Below the pieces are notes generated by a model, which had not been told where the DNA came from, searched no databases, and was given only the letters and a program-made list of their open reading frames with translations. From positions 11,842,001-11,906,000 of the forward strand of contig NZ_CP022098.1 in NCBI RefSeq assembly GCF_002305875.1: 64,000 nucleotides of DNA. Reading direction: 5' to 3'. Source of the DNA: Cystobacter fuscus (lineage in GTDB: Bacteria; Myxococcota; Myxococcia; Myxococcales; Myxococcaceae). The position numbers were made by a program, and so were the translations under genes. Shown here in pieces: positions 15,213 to 23,173 of the stretch (within the stretch, counting starts at the first letter, position 1; every line of letters begins with the position of its first letter).

Positions 15213-16370
15213 TCACTGTCCTGGGAGCTGGAACACGCGCACGTAGTCCACCTCCATGGCCGCGGGGATCGTCGCGGCCAGATTGCCGTCGCTGTAGCCG
15301 GTCGCCGTCTCGATGCCCGTGTAGCCATACGTGGAGTAGCGAGGGAAGCCACCGCCGAAGGCCAGGTTGAGATGAATCGAGTGCTCGTAGGCAAAGACAG
15401 TCGAGAGCGGGCTCGTGGGCGGGTTGTTCGGGAAGACACTGGTCAAGCTCCGATCGAACACCTTGGAGCCGTCCGGGCGGTAGCGATAGAGATTCCCGTC
15501 GGCATCCAGGTACCGCATCGGCCTTCCATCGACGTACCAGGTGATTCGATCGGGCTGCCAGAGGAAGCCGTAGCGCACGAACCGCGTGCTGGTCTCACCG
15601 TCCACGAAGTTGCTCGGAGTCAGCTGAGGGCCGAAGTTGCTCGAGCCCTGGTAGGAGTCTCCCGTCCGCACGTTGTACATCGCGGCGGACGACGTGTTGC
15701 ACGACGCTCGACCGGTGCACGCGTAGTGGAAGGTCCCATGCGTCAGGTCTGGGCGCGCGCCGAGCAGCTCGGTGACGTCGAACTCACCGTAGGCAGGCCA
15801 CCCCCCCGGGGTCGAGTCGTCGCCGGGTCCGACCAGCCAGAAGGCCCCCCAGTAGGGGTTTCCCTTGGGCATCTTGATGCGCGCCTCCGTGTACCCATAC
15901 CGGAACTTGAACTTCAGCGGCCCCCCCTGGTTCCGGGTCGTGAGGAAGCCGGACGTGAAGTAGTAGGTCCGGGTCCCGGTATCGGGATTGGTCGCGCCGC
16001 AGGTCACCGTCTCGCGGCGCGCGGTGATCTTCAGGGTGCCCCCCCCGACGCTCACGTTGCGAGCGAAGTAGCACTGATCTTCTTTGTTGCCGCTGCCGTA
16101 GTTGGAGTTCTCGAACGTGTTCCACTTGGACGAGTCCACCGTGCTGTTTTCAAACTCATCACCCCACACCAGGCTGTAGCCAGAGGGCGCATCGGCCGAG
16201 CCGAACACGGGCGGCTCCCCTTCGGCCATCAGGAGCGAAGCGCCGCCGAGGTGGGCCTCGGTCTCGGGCCGTGGAGACTCGCCACAGCCTCCGCTCGTGA
16301 TGAGACACAAGACCGCCGCCATCCAGGGGCTCGAACCCCCACCGCCACGGAGAAGTCGCGAGTGATGCAT
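15213..16370 (-). CDS. GH16-family endo-beta-glucanase lipoprotein (laminarinase-like)
   Basis: This 385-residue protein has a long signal peptide ending in a lipobox-like SGGC (Cys29). The GH16 signature E-F-D-V-T-E gives nucleophile E196, assisting D198 and acid/base E201. Other family marks are SLVWGDEFENSTVDSSKW at the domain start, an AFWLVG strand, and a final AMEVDYVRVFQ strand. GH16 enzymes cleave beta-1,3/1,4-glucans or galactans with retention. The local context (CBM56-bearing glycosidase, GH87 and GH1 enzymes) favours fungal or algal beta-glucans. GGGAGG precedes the ATG at 16370. Confidence 0.92.
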   Translation of the reverse strand: MHHSRLLRGGGGSSPWMAAVLCLITSGGCGESPRPETEAHLGGASLLMAEGEPPVFGSADAPSGYSLVWGDEFENSTVDSSKWNTFENSNYGSGNKEDQCYFARNVSVGGGTLKITARRETVTCGATNPDTGTRTYYFTSGFLTTRNQGGPLKFKFRYGYTEARIKMPKGNPYWGAFWLVGPGDDSTPGGWPAYGEFDVTELLGARPDLTHGTFHYACTGRASCNTSSAAMYNVRTGDSYQGSSNFGPQLTPSNFVDGETSTRFVRYGFLWQPDRITWYVDGRPMRYLDADGNLYRYRPDGSKVFDRSLTSVFPNNPPTSPLSTVFAYEHSIHLNLAFGGGFPRYSTYGYTGIETATGYSDGNLAATIPAAMEVDYVRVFQLPGQ

Positions 16371-16435
16371 GCCGTACCTCCCAAGACAAAGCGTTTCCCT
16401 ACAACCCAATCCTCAACATGTAAATCATTTCATAC

Positions 16436-16464
16436 TTGTTTTACTCGAATTACATCTTCATATT
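16436..16464 (+). promoter_or_regulatory. Candidate promoter for the MBL-fold gene
   Basis: The divergent 131-base gap between the GH16 and MBL genes is markedly AT-rich. TTGTTT (16436-16441), a 17-bp spacer and CATATT (16459-16464) loosely fit a sigma-70 promoter 38 bases before the MBL start. The match is weak and based only on sequence. Confidence 0.3.
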
Positions 16465-16501
16465 CCAGTGGAGTGCTCACATCCGAGTAGACTCGAGCGC
16501 C

Positions 16502-17119
16502 ATGAAAGCCCTGCACCGCAAAGCGCTCTACGGCTGGTCCGTCTTCGACGAAGCGCGCAACCTGGACTTCCACAGCGTCCTGTGGGTACGCCCCGAGGGC
16601 AACGTGGTCATCGACCCGCTCCCCCTGTCCACGCACGATGCCGCGCACCTGCGCTCGCTCGGAGGCGTGGCCTGGGTGGTGGTGACCAACTCGGACCACG
16701 TCCGCACCACGCGCGAGCTGGTCTCCGCCTTCGGCGCGAAGGTGGCCGGCCCCCGAGCCGAAGCGGAGACCTTTCCTCTCCCGTGCGGCCGGTGGCTGTC
16801 CACGGGCGAGGAGCTCGTCCCCGGGCTGGTGGCGGTGGAGCTGCACGGCTCCAAGACCCCCGGCGAGCTGGCCCTGCTCCTCGAGGACACGACGTTGGTG
16901 ACAGGGGACCTGATTCGCGGCCACATGGGCGGACGGCTCAACCTCCTGCCGGAAGCGAAGCTGAAGGACCCCGTCCAGGCCCGCGCTTCGGTGCGCGAGC
17001 TGCTCGCACGAGGGCCGCGCATCGACGCGGTGCTGGTGGGCGATGGTTGGCCGGTGTTCCGCGGCGGGCGCACGGCCCTGGAGGAGCTCTCGCAACCTGG
17101 TGCCACGGCCGCTCCATGA
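16502..17119 (+). CDS. MBL-fold metallo-hydrolase-like protein
   Basis: This 205-residue protein has the beta-lactamase-like layout: N-terminal strands (VLWVRPEGNVVIDPLPLS), a VVVTNSDHVRTT loop at the position of the HxHxDH motif, and TLVTGDLIRGHMGG at the position of the bridging Asp. The first two His of HxHxDH are replaced (TNSDH), leaving only Asp-His, so the canonical di-metal site is incomplete. It is cytoplasmic and may bind one metal or be non-catalytic. gpmA follows 74 bases downstream on the same strand. Confidence 0.75.
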   Translation: MKALHRKALYGWSVFDEARNLDFHSVLWVRPEGNVVIDPLPLSTHDAAHLRSLGGVAWVVVTNSDHVRTTRELVSAFGAKVAGPRAEAETFPLPCGRWLSTGEELVPGLVAVELHGSKTPGELALLLEDTTLVTGDLIRGHMGGRLNLLPEAKLKDPVQARASVRELLARGPRIDAVLVGDGWPVFRGGRTALEELSQPGATAAP

Positions 17120-17193
17120 GCAGCCCTCAGTCGAGCGTAGCAGCCCCTCCAGGGGGTGTTTACAGCCGGGCCCGCCTGAAGTAGGGGGCGGAC

Positions 17194-17799
17194 ATGCCCA
17201 TCCTCGCCCTCGTCCGACACGGACAGTCCCTGTGGAACCATGAGAACCGCTTCACCGGCTTCGTGGACGTGCCCCTGACCGAAAAGGGCCGCGCCGAGGC
17301 CCGGCAGGCCGCCCAGTCCCTCCAGGGCCTGGGGATCAAGTTCGACGTCGCCTACACCTCCGCCCTCACCCGCGCCCAGGAGACGCTCGCCATCATCCTG
17401 GAGTCGCTCGGCCAGCGCGTCCCCGTCATCCGCGACGCCGCCCTCAACGAGCGCCACTACGGCGACCTCCAGGGCCTCAACAAGGAAGACGCCGCCAAGC
17501 GCTGGGGCGACGATCAGATCAAGATCTGGCGCCGCTCCTACGACGTGCCGCCCCCCAATGGCGAGTCCCTCGAGATGACCGCCAAGCGCGTGCTCCCCTT
17601 CTATGATCGCGGCATCAGCGGCGACCTGCGCCTGGGCAAGAACGTGCTCGTGGTCGCCCACGGCAACTCCAACCGCTCGCTCGTGATGAAGCTCGACAAG
17701 CTCACCGGTGAGCAGGTGATCGGCCTGGAGCTCGCCACCGGCGTGCCGCTCGTCTACGAGATGTCCAAGGAGTGCGAGGTCATCAAGAAGCACGCCTGA
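17194..17799 (+). CDS. gpmA: 2,3-bisphosphoglycerate-dependent phosphoglycerate mutase
   Basis: This 201-residue protein interconverts 3- and 2-phosphoglycerate in glycolysis. The histidine-phosphatase RHG motif is at residues 8-10 (H9 is the phospho-acceptor). It is followed by the dPGM signature ENRFTGFVDVPLT, the conserved LNERHYGDLQGLNK and the second His in VVAHGNSNRS. Length and motif order fit the short bacterial dPGM form rather than a generic histidine phosphatase. AGGGGGCG precedes the ATG. A GC-rich hairpin follows the stop. Confidence 0.93.
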   Translation: MPILALVRHGQSLWNHENRFTGFVDVPLTEKGRAEARQAAQSLQGLGIKFDVAYTSALTRAQETLAIILESLGQRVPVIRDAALNERHYGDLQGLNKEDAAKRWGDDQIKIWRRSYDVPPPNGESLEMTAKRVLPFYDRGISGDLRLGKNVLVVAHGNSNRSLVMKLDKLTGEQVIGLELATGVPLVYEMSKECEVIKKHA

Positions 17800-17814
17800 G
17801 TCCCCAGGTGCGCC

Positions 17815-17835
17815 GGGGGCCCCGAGCGGGCCCCC
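17815..17835. terminator. GC hairpin between convergent gpmA and OPT transporter genes
   Basis: GGGGGCCC and GGGCCCCC form a perfect 8-bp all-GC stem around a five-base loop. It lies 15 bases after the gpmA stop and 11 bases from the OPT stop. There is no T-tract on either strand, so it may need Rho or act as a bidirectional pause or 3' stabiliser. Confidence 0.5.
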
Positions 17836-17845
17836 TCCGTCCGGC

Positions 17846-19705
17846 TCAGCCCAGCAGCGCCACCAGGCCGGCGAGCCCGAGGACGAGGAAGTAGAGCGAC
17901 TCGCCGGCGATGAGGCCTCCGCCCACCAGCGACGTCGTGCTCATGTCCTCGGGCAGCACCTCGCCCTCGCCCGGAGCGCCGGACGACTTGGGCGCAGTCC
18001 GCCGCGACAGCGTGTTCCAGAGCGAGGACAGGATGCCGCCCACGCCGAACCACAGCGCCACCGACAGGTTGACGAAGCCTCCGAAGGACGAGGCATAGGG
18101 GCTGGACAGCAGCACTGCTTCCATCACCCACCCCACCGCGAAGCCCGTGCGCGAACCCTGGACGAAGCGCGTGTAGCGCGCGTTGCGCTTGAGCAGCTTG
18201 CGCGCCACCTCGATGAGGAAGCCCACTCCGAGGCCGAGCAGCAGCGCCTTCACCGTGTAGTCCGACAGCGTGCCCAGGCTGCGAATGGCGCCCACGATCT
18301 TGTACGTCATGGCCGAGCCCCACTGCCCCACGGGCGCCGTCGGGTCATCGAGCTGGTTGATGGCGAGCACCGGATAGGCGCTCATGAACACGCGCGCCAG
18401 CCCCACGCACAGCACCGCGCCCATCACGATGCCCACCACCTGGTAGCGGAACTGCACGGTGCGGTCCGTGCCCAGGCGCCAGCCCGTGGAGCGGTCCTGC
18501 TGCATGTCACTGCCCACCGAGGTGCAGATGAGCAGGATGCTCGCGGACATCAGGCCCACCAGCGGCTCCTTCAACCCCAGGAGCGACATGAGCAGCACCG
18601 ACACCACGAAGGCGCTGGAGATGGGGTTCTGATCCGTCATGCCATAGGCGATGCCGTTGATGAGCACGAAGAGCAGCGACAGCGCCATGCCGAAGAGGAT
18701 GAAGCCCAGGGGCTGGCCGAGCAGCCGCGTGGCCACCAGGACCAGCGCCACGCCCCAGAAGGCGACCCACGCGAGCAGCCGGGGCAGGTTCACCTGCTTC
18801 CACGCGGGCACCTCGTCCGCGGGCAGCCGCGCCCGGTTGCGCACCCGCTCCACCGCCTGCACCGCCAGCAGCGACAGGTCCACCACCGCCGCACCGCAGA
18901 TCATCGCCAGGCCCACGAGGAAGCCAATCTTGCGGAAGGGCTCGTCCGGCTTGAGCCAACCATGCTCGCGCAGCCACGGCGTCGCGGCCGCGCCCAGGAG
19001 ACCCCCCACCATGGCGGGCACCGTGATGCGGCTGCCCACCACCAGGCCCACCCCCACCGTGGACGCGCTCAGCCCGGCCGCTCCCAGCGCGGCCACGTGC
19101 TCGGTGAGCCAGGCCACCAACGAGCCCGCGCCCGCGCCTCCCCCCAGCTTGGCGATGGAGCGCTTCAACAGCCGCTTGTCGGTGAGCGCCCGCAGGATGT
19201 TGGCCACCGCGTGGCCCGACGGAAAGTCCAGTTGCAGCCGGTCCACGAGCAGCGGCGTGTAGAGCATCCCCACGCCCACGCCGAACATGCCCACACACCC
19301 CATGAAGAGCATCAGGTGCCAGGCGGGTGGCTGCGGCATGCCCAGCCACACCATGGCCTGGATGAGCACCGCCATGGCGCACATGGAGGCCACCGACGCC
19401 GCCATGGTCTGGATGTAGTTGGCGCCGTGCTTGCCCTCGGGGCCATAGCCGTAGGTGACGGCGCTGCCGAGGATGCCCGCCAGCACCTGCCCGCCCACGA
19501 AGATGCCCAGGCTGAAGTTCATGTACGAGGCGGCGATCCCTCCCAGCGGCCCCAGCACGAAGATGGCCACCGCGCTGAGCAGCAGGTGGAACTTCCAAGA
19601 GCCCGGAGGTGGAAGCCACCCGTAGCGCGGACGTTGGAGCGACGGCGGTGCCTGGGGAATACCAGTGGGGGAGGACTCGAAGGGCGGAATGACGGGCCGG
19701 GCCAT
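17846..19705 (-). CDS. OPT-family oligopeptide transporter
   Basis: This 619-residue inner-membrane protein has about 14-16 hydrophobic segments. Characteristic OPT features include the early FSLGIFVGGQVLAGILGSAV region, a long YGPEGKHGANYIQT loop, DFPSGHAVANILRAL, and paired Gly-rich helices near the end. OPT proteins of bacteria are proton-coupled importers of peptides or metal-chelate compounds. It is last in a minus-strand series (ABC exporter, NUDIX, Cys-rich lipoprotein, OPT) with an 18-base gap to the gene before it. Confidence 0.87.
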   Translation of the reverse strand: MARPVIPPFESSPTGIPQAPPSLQRPRYGWLPPPGSWKFHLLLSAVAIFVLGPLGGIAASYMNFSLGIFVGGQVLAGILGSAVTYGYGPEGKHGANYIQTMAASVASMCAMAVLIQAMVWLGMPQPPAWHLMLFMGCVGMFGVGVGMLYTPLLVDRLQLDFPSGHAVANILRALTDKRLLKRSIAKLGGGAGAGSLVAWLTEHVAALGAAGLSASTVGVGLVVGSRITVPAMVGGLLGAAATPWLREHGWLKPDEPFRKIGFLVGLAMICGAAVVDLSLLAVQAVERVRNRARLPADEVPAWKQVNLPRLLAWVAFWGVALVLVATRLLGQPLGFILFGMALSLLFVLINGIAYGMTDQNPISSAFVVSVLLMSLLGLKEPLVGLMSASILLICTSVGSDMQQDRSTGWRLGTDRTVQFRYQVVGIVMGAVLCVGLARVFMSAYPVLAINQLDDPTAPVGQWGSAMTYKIVGAIRSLGTLSDYTVKALLLGLGVGFLIEVARKLLKRNARYTRFVQGSRTGFAVGWVMEAVLLSSPYASSFGGFVNLSVALWFGVGGILSSLWNTLSRRTAPKSSGAPGEGEVLPEDMSTTSLVGGGLIAGESLYFLVLGLAGLVALLG

Positions 19706-19723
19706 GGGGGCCCGGAGGCTAAC

Positions 19724-20026
19724 CTACTGGCAGATCCCCGGACAGTCGCTCGTCTGGCCCGGATCGCACGCGTCGAGGGGATCGTCCACACACCGCTTCG
19801 ACGTGGGGCAGCCCCCAAAGACGAACCCCCCACAGCACAGCACGGCGCCCGCGGGCACATCGCAGGAGGACGCGTAGTTCTCGCAGTTCCCTCCCGCCGC
19901 CGGGCGCGCGAACGTCCTTCCCTCCCTACACACGGGCTCCTCGTCCACGGGGCGGTCTCCACATCCCCCCAGCACGGACACCCACGCCCACAGACACGGC
20001 AGCACGAGTCTTTTCATGCCCGACAT
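19724..20026 (-). CDS. Small Cys-rich lipoprotein
   Basis: This 100-residue protein starts at 20026, where AAGGTG lies eight bases upstream; the ATG nine bases later is the alternative. The signal peptide ends in lipobox VLGGC. The mature part holds about ten Cys in short spacings (NCENYASSCDVPAG, VLCCGGFVFGGCP, a DACDPGQTSDCPGICQ end), implying a compact disulfide-bonded domain. This pattern is common in myxobacterial surface lipoproteins of unknown role. Thirteen bases separate it from the NUDIX gene upstream, and it is probably co-transcribed. Confidence 0.72.
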   Translation of the reverse strand: MSGMKRLVLPCLWAWVSVLGGCGDRPVDEEPVCREGRTFARPAAGGNCENYASSCDVPAGAVLCCGGFVFGGCPTSKRCVDDPLDACDPGQTSDCPGICQ

Positions 20027-20039
20027 TCCAACAACACCT

Positions 20040-20528
20040 TCAGATGCGGGAGAAGGACCAACCCACCGCGTGTCCATTCTCATACGGCATGACCCCGTGG
20101 AACGCCCGCGGATCCTCGTCGAACACCAGCGGCAGGAAGTGCCGATCCCCATCCCACAAGGGCAGGCGGAAGATGTCCTTCACCGGCACCCACGACAGCT
20201 CGCCCTCCACGTTGCGCTCGGCTGGCGTCCCCTCGAAGCGGTCGATGCGGAAGACGAACCCCAGCCAGTCCTCCCCCTTGGGACCAAAGCCCGGCCAGTT
20301 GATGGTGCCGCGCAGCGTGAGGTGCGTGCACTCGATGCCCGCCTCCTCGCGGATCTCCCGCCGCATGCACGCGACGACGTCCTCGTTCGCCTGCATCTTT
20401 CCCCCCAGGCCGTTGTACTTGCCCAGGTGCGCGTCGTCCGGGCGCGCGTTGCGGTGGACGAGCAACACCTTCGTGCCGTCCGGAGACATCACGTAGCCAA
20501 GCGTTCCGATGATGGGCGTGTAGCGCAT
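20040..20528 (-). CDS. NUDIX hydrolase (8-oxo-dGTP diphosphatase-like)
   Basis: This 162-residue protein has an intact Nudix box: G43-x5-E49-x7-R57-E58-I-x-E61-E62-x-G64-I (GKMQANEDVVACMRREIREE), preceded by KYNGLGG. The N-terminal strand TLGYVMSPDGTKVLLVHRNA and the downstream W residues are like those of the MutT/MTH1 (YtkD) group, which hydrolyse oxidised dGTP and protect against mutation. Start chosen at 20528, where AGAGG lies six bases upstream. It is cytoplasmic. Substrate preference is inferred only from subgroup resemblance. Confidence 0.85.
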   Translation of the reverse strand: MRYTPIIGTLGYVMSPDGTKVLLVHRNARPDDAHLGKYNGLGGKMQANEDVVACMRREIREEAGIECTHLTLRGTINWPGFGPKGEDWLGFVFRIDRFEGTPAERNVEGELSWVPVKDIFRLPLWDGDRHFLPLVFDEDPRAFHGVMPYENGHAVGWSFSRI

Positions 20529-20618
20529 GCCCGACCTCTTATCTCCTGAGCGCCCCATCGCAAGTCATCCGCGGGTAGGCCCCACGCGGGGAACCCCGCA
20601 CCGCTCGTGAATGACGCT

Positions 20619-22448
20619 TCAGTCCCGGTAGCCGCGGGCCTGGAGGTTGAACAGGTGCGCGTAGCGGCCGCCGCGCGCCATCAGCTCCGCGTGGCTGCCC
20701 AGCTCCTCCACCTGTCCGCCGTGGAGCACGGCGATCCGGTCCGCCATGCGCACCGTGGAGAAGCGGTGCGAGATGACGAGCGCGATGCGGTCCGCCGCCA
20801 GTTGCTGGAAGCGCTCGAAGAGGGCGTGCTCGGACTCCGCGTCGATGCTCGCCGTGGGCTCGTCGAGGATGAGCACCTCGGCGTCCTCGCGCATGAAAGC
20901 ACGCGCCACGCCCAGCTTCTGCCACTGCCCTCCGCTCAACTCGAGCCCATTGTCGAACCAGCCGCCCAGCATCGTGTCGTACTGGTTCGGCAACGCCTCG
21001 ATGACGGTGCTCGCCCCGCCCTGCTCCGCCGCCCGGATGATGCGCGGCCGGTCCTCCAGCGCCTCCACGTGACCCAGGCCGATGTTCTCCGACACGTTGA
21101 ACTGGTAGCGCACGAAGTCCTGGAACACCGCGCCGAAGCGCGAGCGCAGGTCCTTCGGATCCATGTCCTTGAGGTTGACGCCCCCGTAGAAGATGTCCCC
21201 CTCGGTGGGCTCGTACAGCCGCAGGAGCAGCTTCACGAGGGTGCTCTTGCCCGCGCCGTTCTCCCCCACCAGCGCGAGCTTCTCGCCGGGCTCCAGCCGC
21301 AACGACAGGTGGCGCAGCGCCCAGGCCTCCTTGCCCGGGTAGCGGAACGACACGTCACGCAGCTCGATGGCGTTGTGGTGCCCCCGGGGCGGAGAGCGGG
21401 CCGGCAGCATCCGGGGTGCCTCCTGGCCGGTGGGGATGTCCAGATAGGCGAAGAGGTTGCTCATGAAGAGCGCCCCCTCGTACATGCTGCCCACGCTCGA
21501 CAGGATGCCCTGGAAGGCGCCCTGGCCCTGCCGGAACACCCCCAGATAGAGCACCATGTCACCCACGGTGATAGCCCCCAGCGACGCCCGGTTCGCCACG
21601 AACGCGTAGCAGCCATAGAAGGCCCCCAGTGACACGAGCCCCAGACTCAACCCCCAGCCCATGCGCCGCAGCGCCAGGGAGCGGTCCTCCTGGAAGAACT
21701 TCTGGAACAGCGTGCGGTAGCGGCCGAGCACCAGCGGCCCCAGGCCGAACACCTTCACCTCCTTCACGTGGCTGTCGCGCGTGAGGATCCACTCCAGGTA
21801 GTTGAGCTTGCGGCCCTCGGGCGCGCGCCACGAGTAGAGCCGGAAACCCTCTTCCGCGAGCCGCGCCTCGGCGATGAACGCCGGGATGCTCGCCGCCACC
21901 AGCACCGCCACGCTCCACGGGGACAACGACACGAGCAGCACCGCGTACGTGGACAGCGTGACCAGGTTGCGCACGATGGAGAAGGCATCCATCACCAGCG
22001 AGAGCGGCCGGCTGCTGGCCTCGCGCCGGGCGTTCTGCATCTTGTCGTAGGTCTCCGAGTCCTCGAAGTGGCGCAGCTCCAGCTCCAGCGCCTTGTGGAG
22101 GATGCGCTCGTTGAGCAGGTTGCCGAGGTTGGCCCGCCCCAGCTCGCGCACCAGCGCCAGGGAGCGCTCCAACGCCGTCGAGCCCACCATCAACCCGAAC
22201 TCCAGCGCCACCAGGTGCAACACCCCCTCGCGCGCCACCACCCCGTCCACGATGAGCTTGCCCACCCAGGCGATCGCCGCCGGCATCATCGCCGCCACGA
22301 GCGTGAGCACCGCGAGCGCCACCGCGCTCCGGGGACTCGCCTCCCAGAACAGACGGAAGGTGCCGGGCAGTTGCCGGAAGAGGCTGCCCGCGTTCTTCAA
22401 CCGGATCTTGAGCGAGGGAGGAGGAGGCTTCGGACGCGGAGGAGGCAC
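20619..22448 (-). CDS. ABC exporter, fused permease and ATPase
   Basis: This 609-residue half-transporter has a GTG start with a GAGAGG site. Residues about 40-330 form a six-helix ABC-membrane domain. The nucleotide-binding domain has Walker A GENGAGKST at 395-403, a Q-loop VFQDF, signature LSGGQ at 504-508, and Walker B VLILDEPTAS with the catalytic Glu at 530. The layout is of the MsbA/peptide-exporter type. It lacks the C39 peptidase domain, so it is not an obvious partner for the double-Gly RiPP precursors 5 kb away, although a role in export cannot be excluded. Confidence 0.9.
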   Translation of the reverse strand: MPPPRPKPPPPSLKIRLKNAGSLFRQLPGTFRLFWEASPRSAVALAVLTLVAAMMPAAIAWVGKLIVDGVVAREGVLHLVALEFGLMVGSTALERSLALVRELGRANLGNLLNERILHKALELELRHFEDSETYDKMQNARREASSRPLSLVMDAFSIVRNLVTLSTYAVLLVSLSPWSVAVLVAASIPAFIAEARLAEEGFRLYSWRAPEGRKLNYLEWILTRDSHVKEVKVFGLGPLVLGRYRTLFQKFFQEDRSLALRRMGWGLSLGLVSLGAFYGCYAFVANRASLGAITVGDMVLYLGVFRQGQGAFQGILSSVGSMYEGALFMSNLFAYLDIPTGQEAPRMLPARSPPRGHHNAIELRDVSFRYPGKEAWALRHLSLRLEPGEKLALVGENGAGKSTLVKLLLRLYEPTEGDIFYGGVNLKDMDPKDLRSRFGAVFQDFVRYQFNVSENIGLGHVEALEDRPRIIRAAEQGGASTVIEALPNQYDTMLGGWFDNGLELSGGQWQKLGVARAFMREDAEVLILDEPTASIDAESEHALFERFQQLAADRIALVISHRFSTVRMADRIAVLHGGQVEELGSHAELMARGGRYAHLFNLQARGYRD

Positions 22449-22577
22449 GTTCCCTCTCTAACGCGTCTCTCCGTCATATGCCGCATGCCCGCCTGCTCCC
22501 CGAACGGACTTGGACAATCCGCCCGCCGTGTTCCAGGGCTATGATGGCGCGGCCCCTCTCCTCCTGGAGCCGTCCCG

Positions 22578-23081
22578 ATGAAGCGCTTCGTCATCGTCTT
22601 CGACAACGAGCCCGCGGATTCCGCCCCCTGGATCGCCAGTGCCTGTGCCTCGTCCCGGCTCTCCTTCGTGGACAACGAGGCCATCATCAACGAGCTGGCG
22701 AAGAACAAGGACGCCCGGCCCCTGCTCAGCGGCAACACCAAGGAGAACCCCCAGCTCGCCCCCTTCTACAAGGCCGCGCTCGACAAGATCGCCGGGGACC
22801 AGCCGCGCGTGGGGCTCTACAGCACCAGTTGGTTGCTCTACCTCGGCCAGGCCGATGCCTGTGTGCTCGACTTCACGGGGCTGGAGGAGCAGCGCATGCT
22901 GGGGCTCGCCACGGGCATGGCCCAGAAGATCGCCGACGACTACGTCACCAAGTACAGCACCCTGCTCCAGGACAAGGCGCGCAAGGTGCTCCCCCCCGAG
23001 CGCATCCTCGTACTGCCCGCCAAGGAGAAGGCCGCGCGCAAGGCGGAGCTCGCCGCCGCCTTCATCCAGAAGCTCGGCTAG
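22578..23081 (+). CDS. Hypothetical 167-residue cytoplasmic protein
   Basis: The protein is divergent from the ABC exporter. It has no signal peptide or membrane segment. The N-terminal strand MKRFVIVFDNEPADSAPWIA and a helical Lys/Ala-rich C-terminus (KEKAARKAELAAAFIQKLG) suggest an alpha/beta fold. A middle part includes RVGLYSTSWLLYLGQADACV. I do not recognise the family. Codon use is typical of the genome, and a GGAG site precedes the ATG, so it is a real gene. Confidence 0.65.
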   Translation: MKRFVIVFDNEPADSAPWIASACASSRLSFVDNEAIINELAKNKDARPLLSGNTKENPQLAPFYKAALDKIAGDQPRVGLYSTSWLLYLGQADACVLDFTGLEEQRMLGLATGMAQKIADDYVTKYSTLLQDKARKVLPPERILVLPAKEKAARKAELAAAFIQKLG

Positions 23082-23173
23082 GGACCGTCCATCCGTGAGC
23101 GGCGAGGCTCCCCCGGAGCGTGGAGACGTCGCCACGCGCCGGAGGTCCTCGTTCGCGTCACGGACGCGTCACC

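Noticed and set aside
16321-16350. tRNA T-arm-like GGGGTTCGAGCCCC on the minus strand
   Set aside because: It lies inside the GH16 signal-peptide codons. The flanking bases do not fold into acceptor, anticodon or D arms, and the stem has only about four good pairs.
20619-22448. ABC exporter as dedicated transporter of the double-Gly RiPP peptides
   Set aside because: It has no C39 peptidase domain, lies more than 5 kb away in a different transcription unit and groups with a NUDIX gene. The link would be guesswork.
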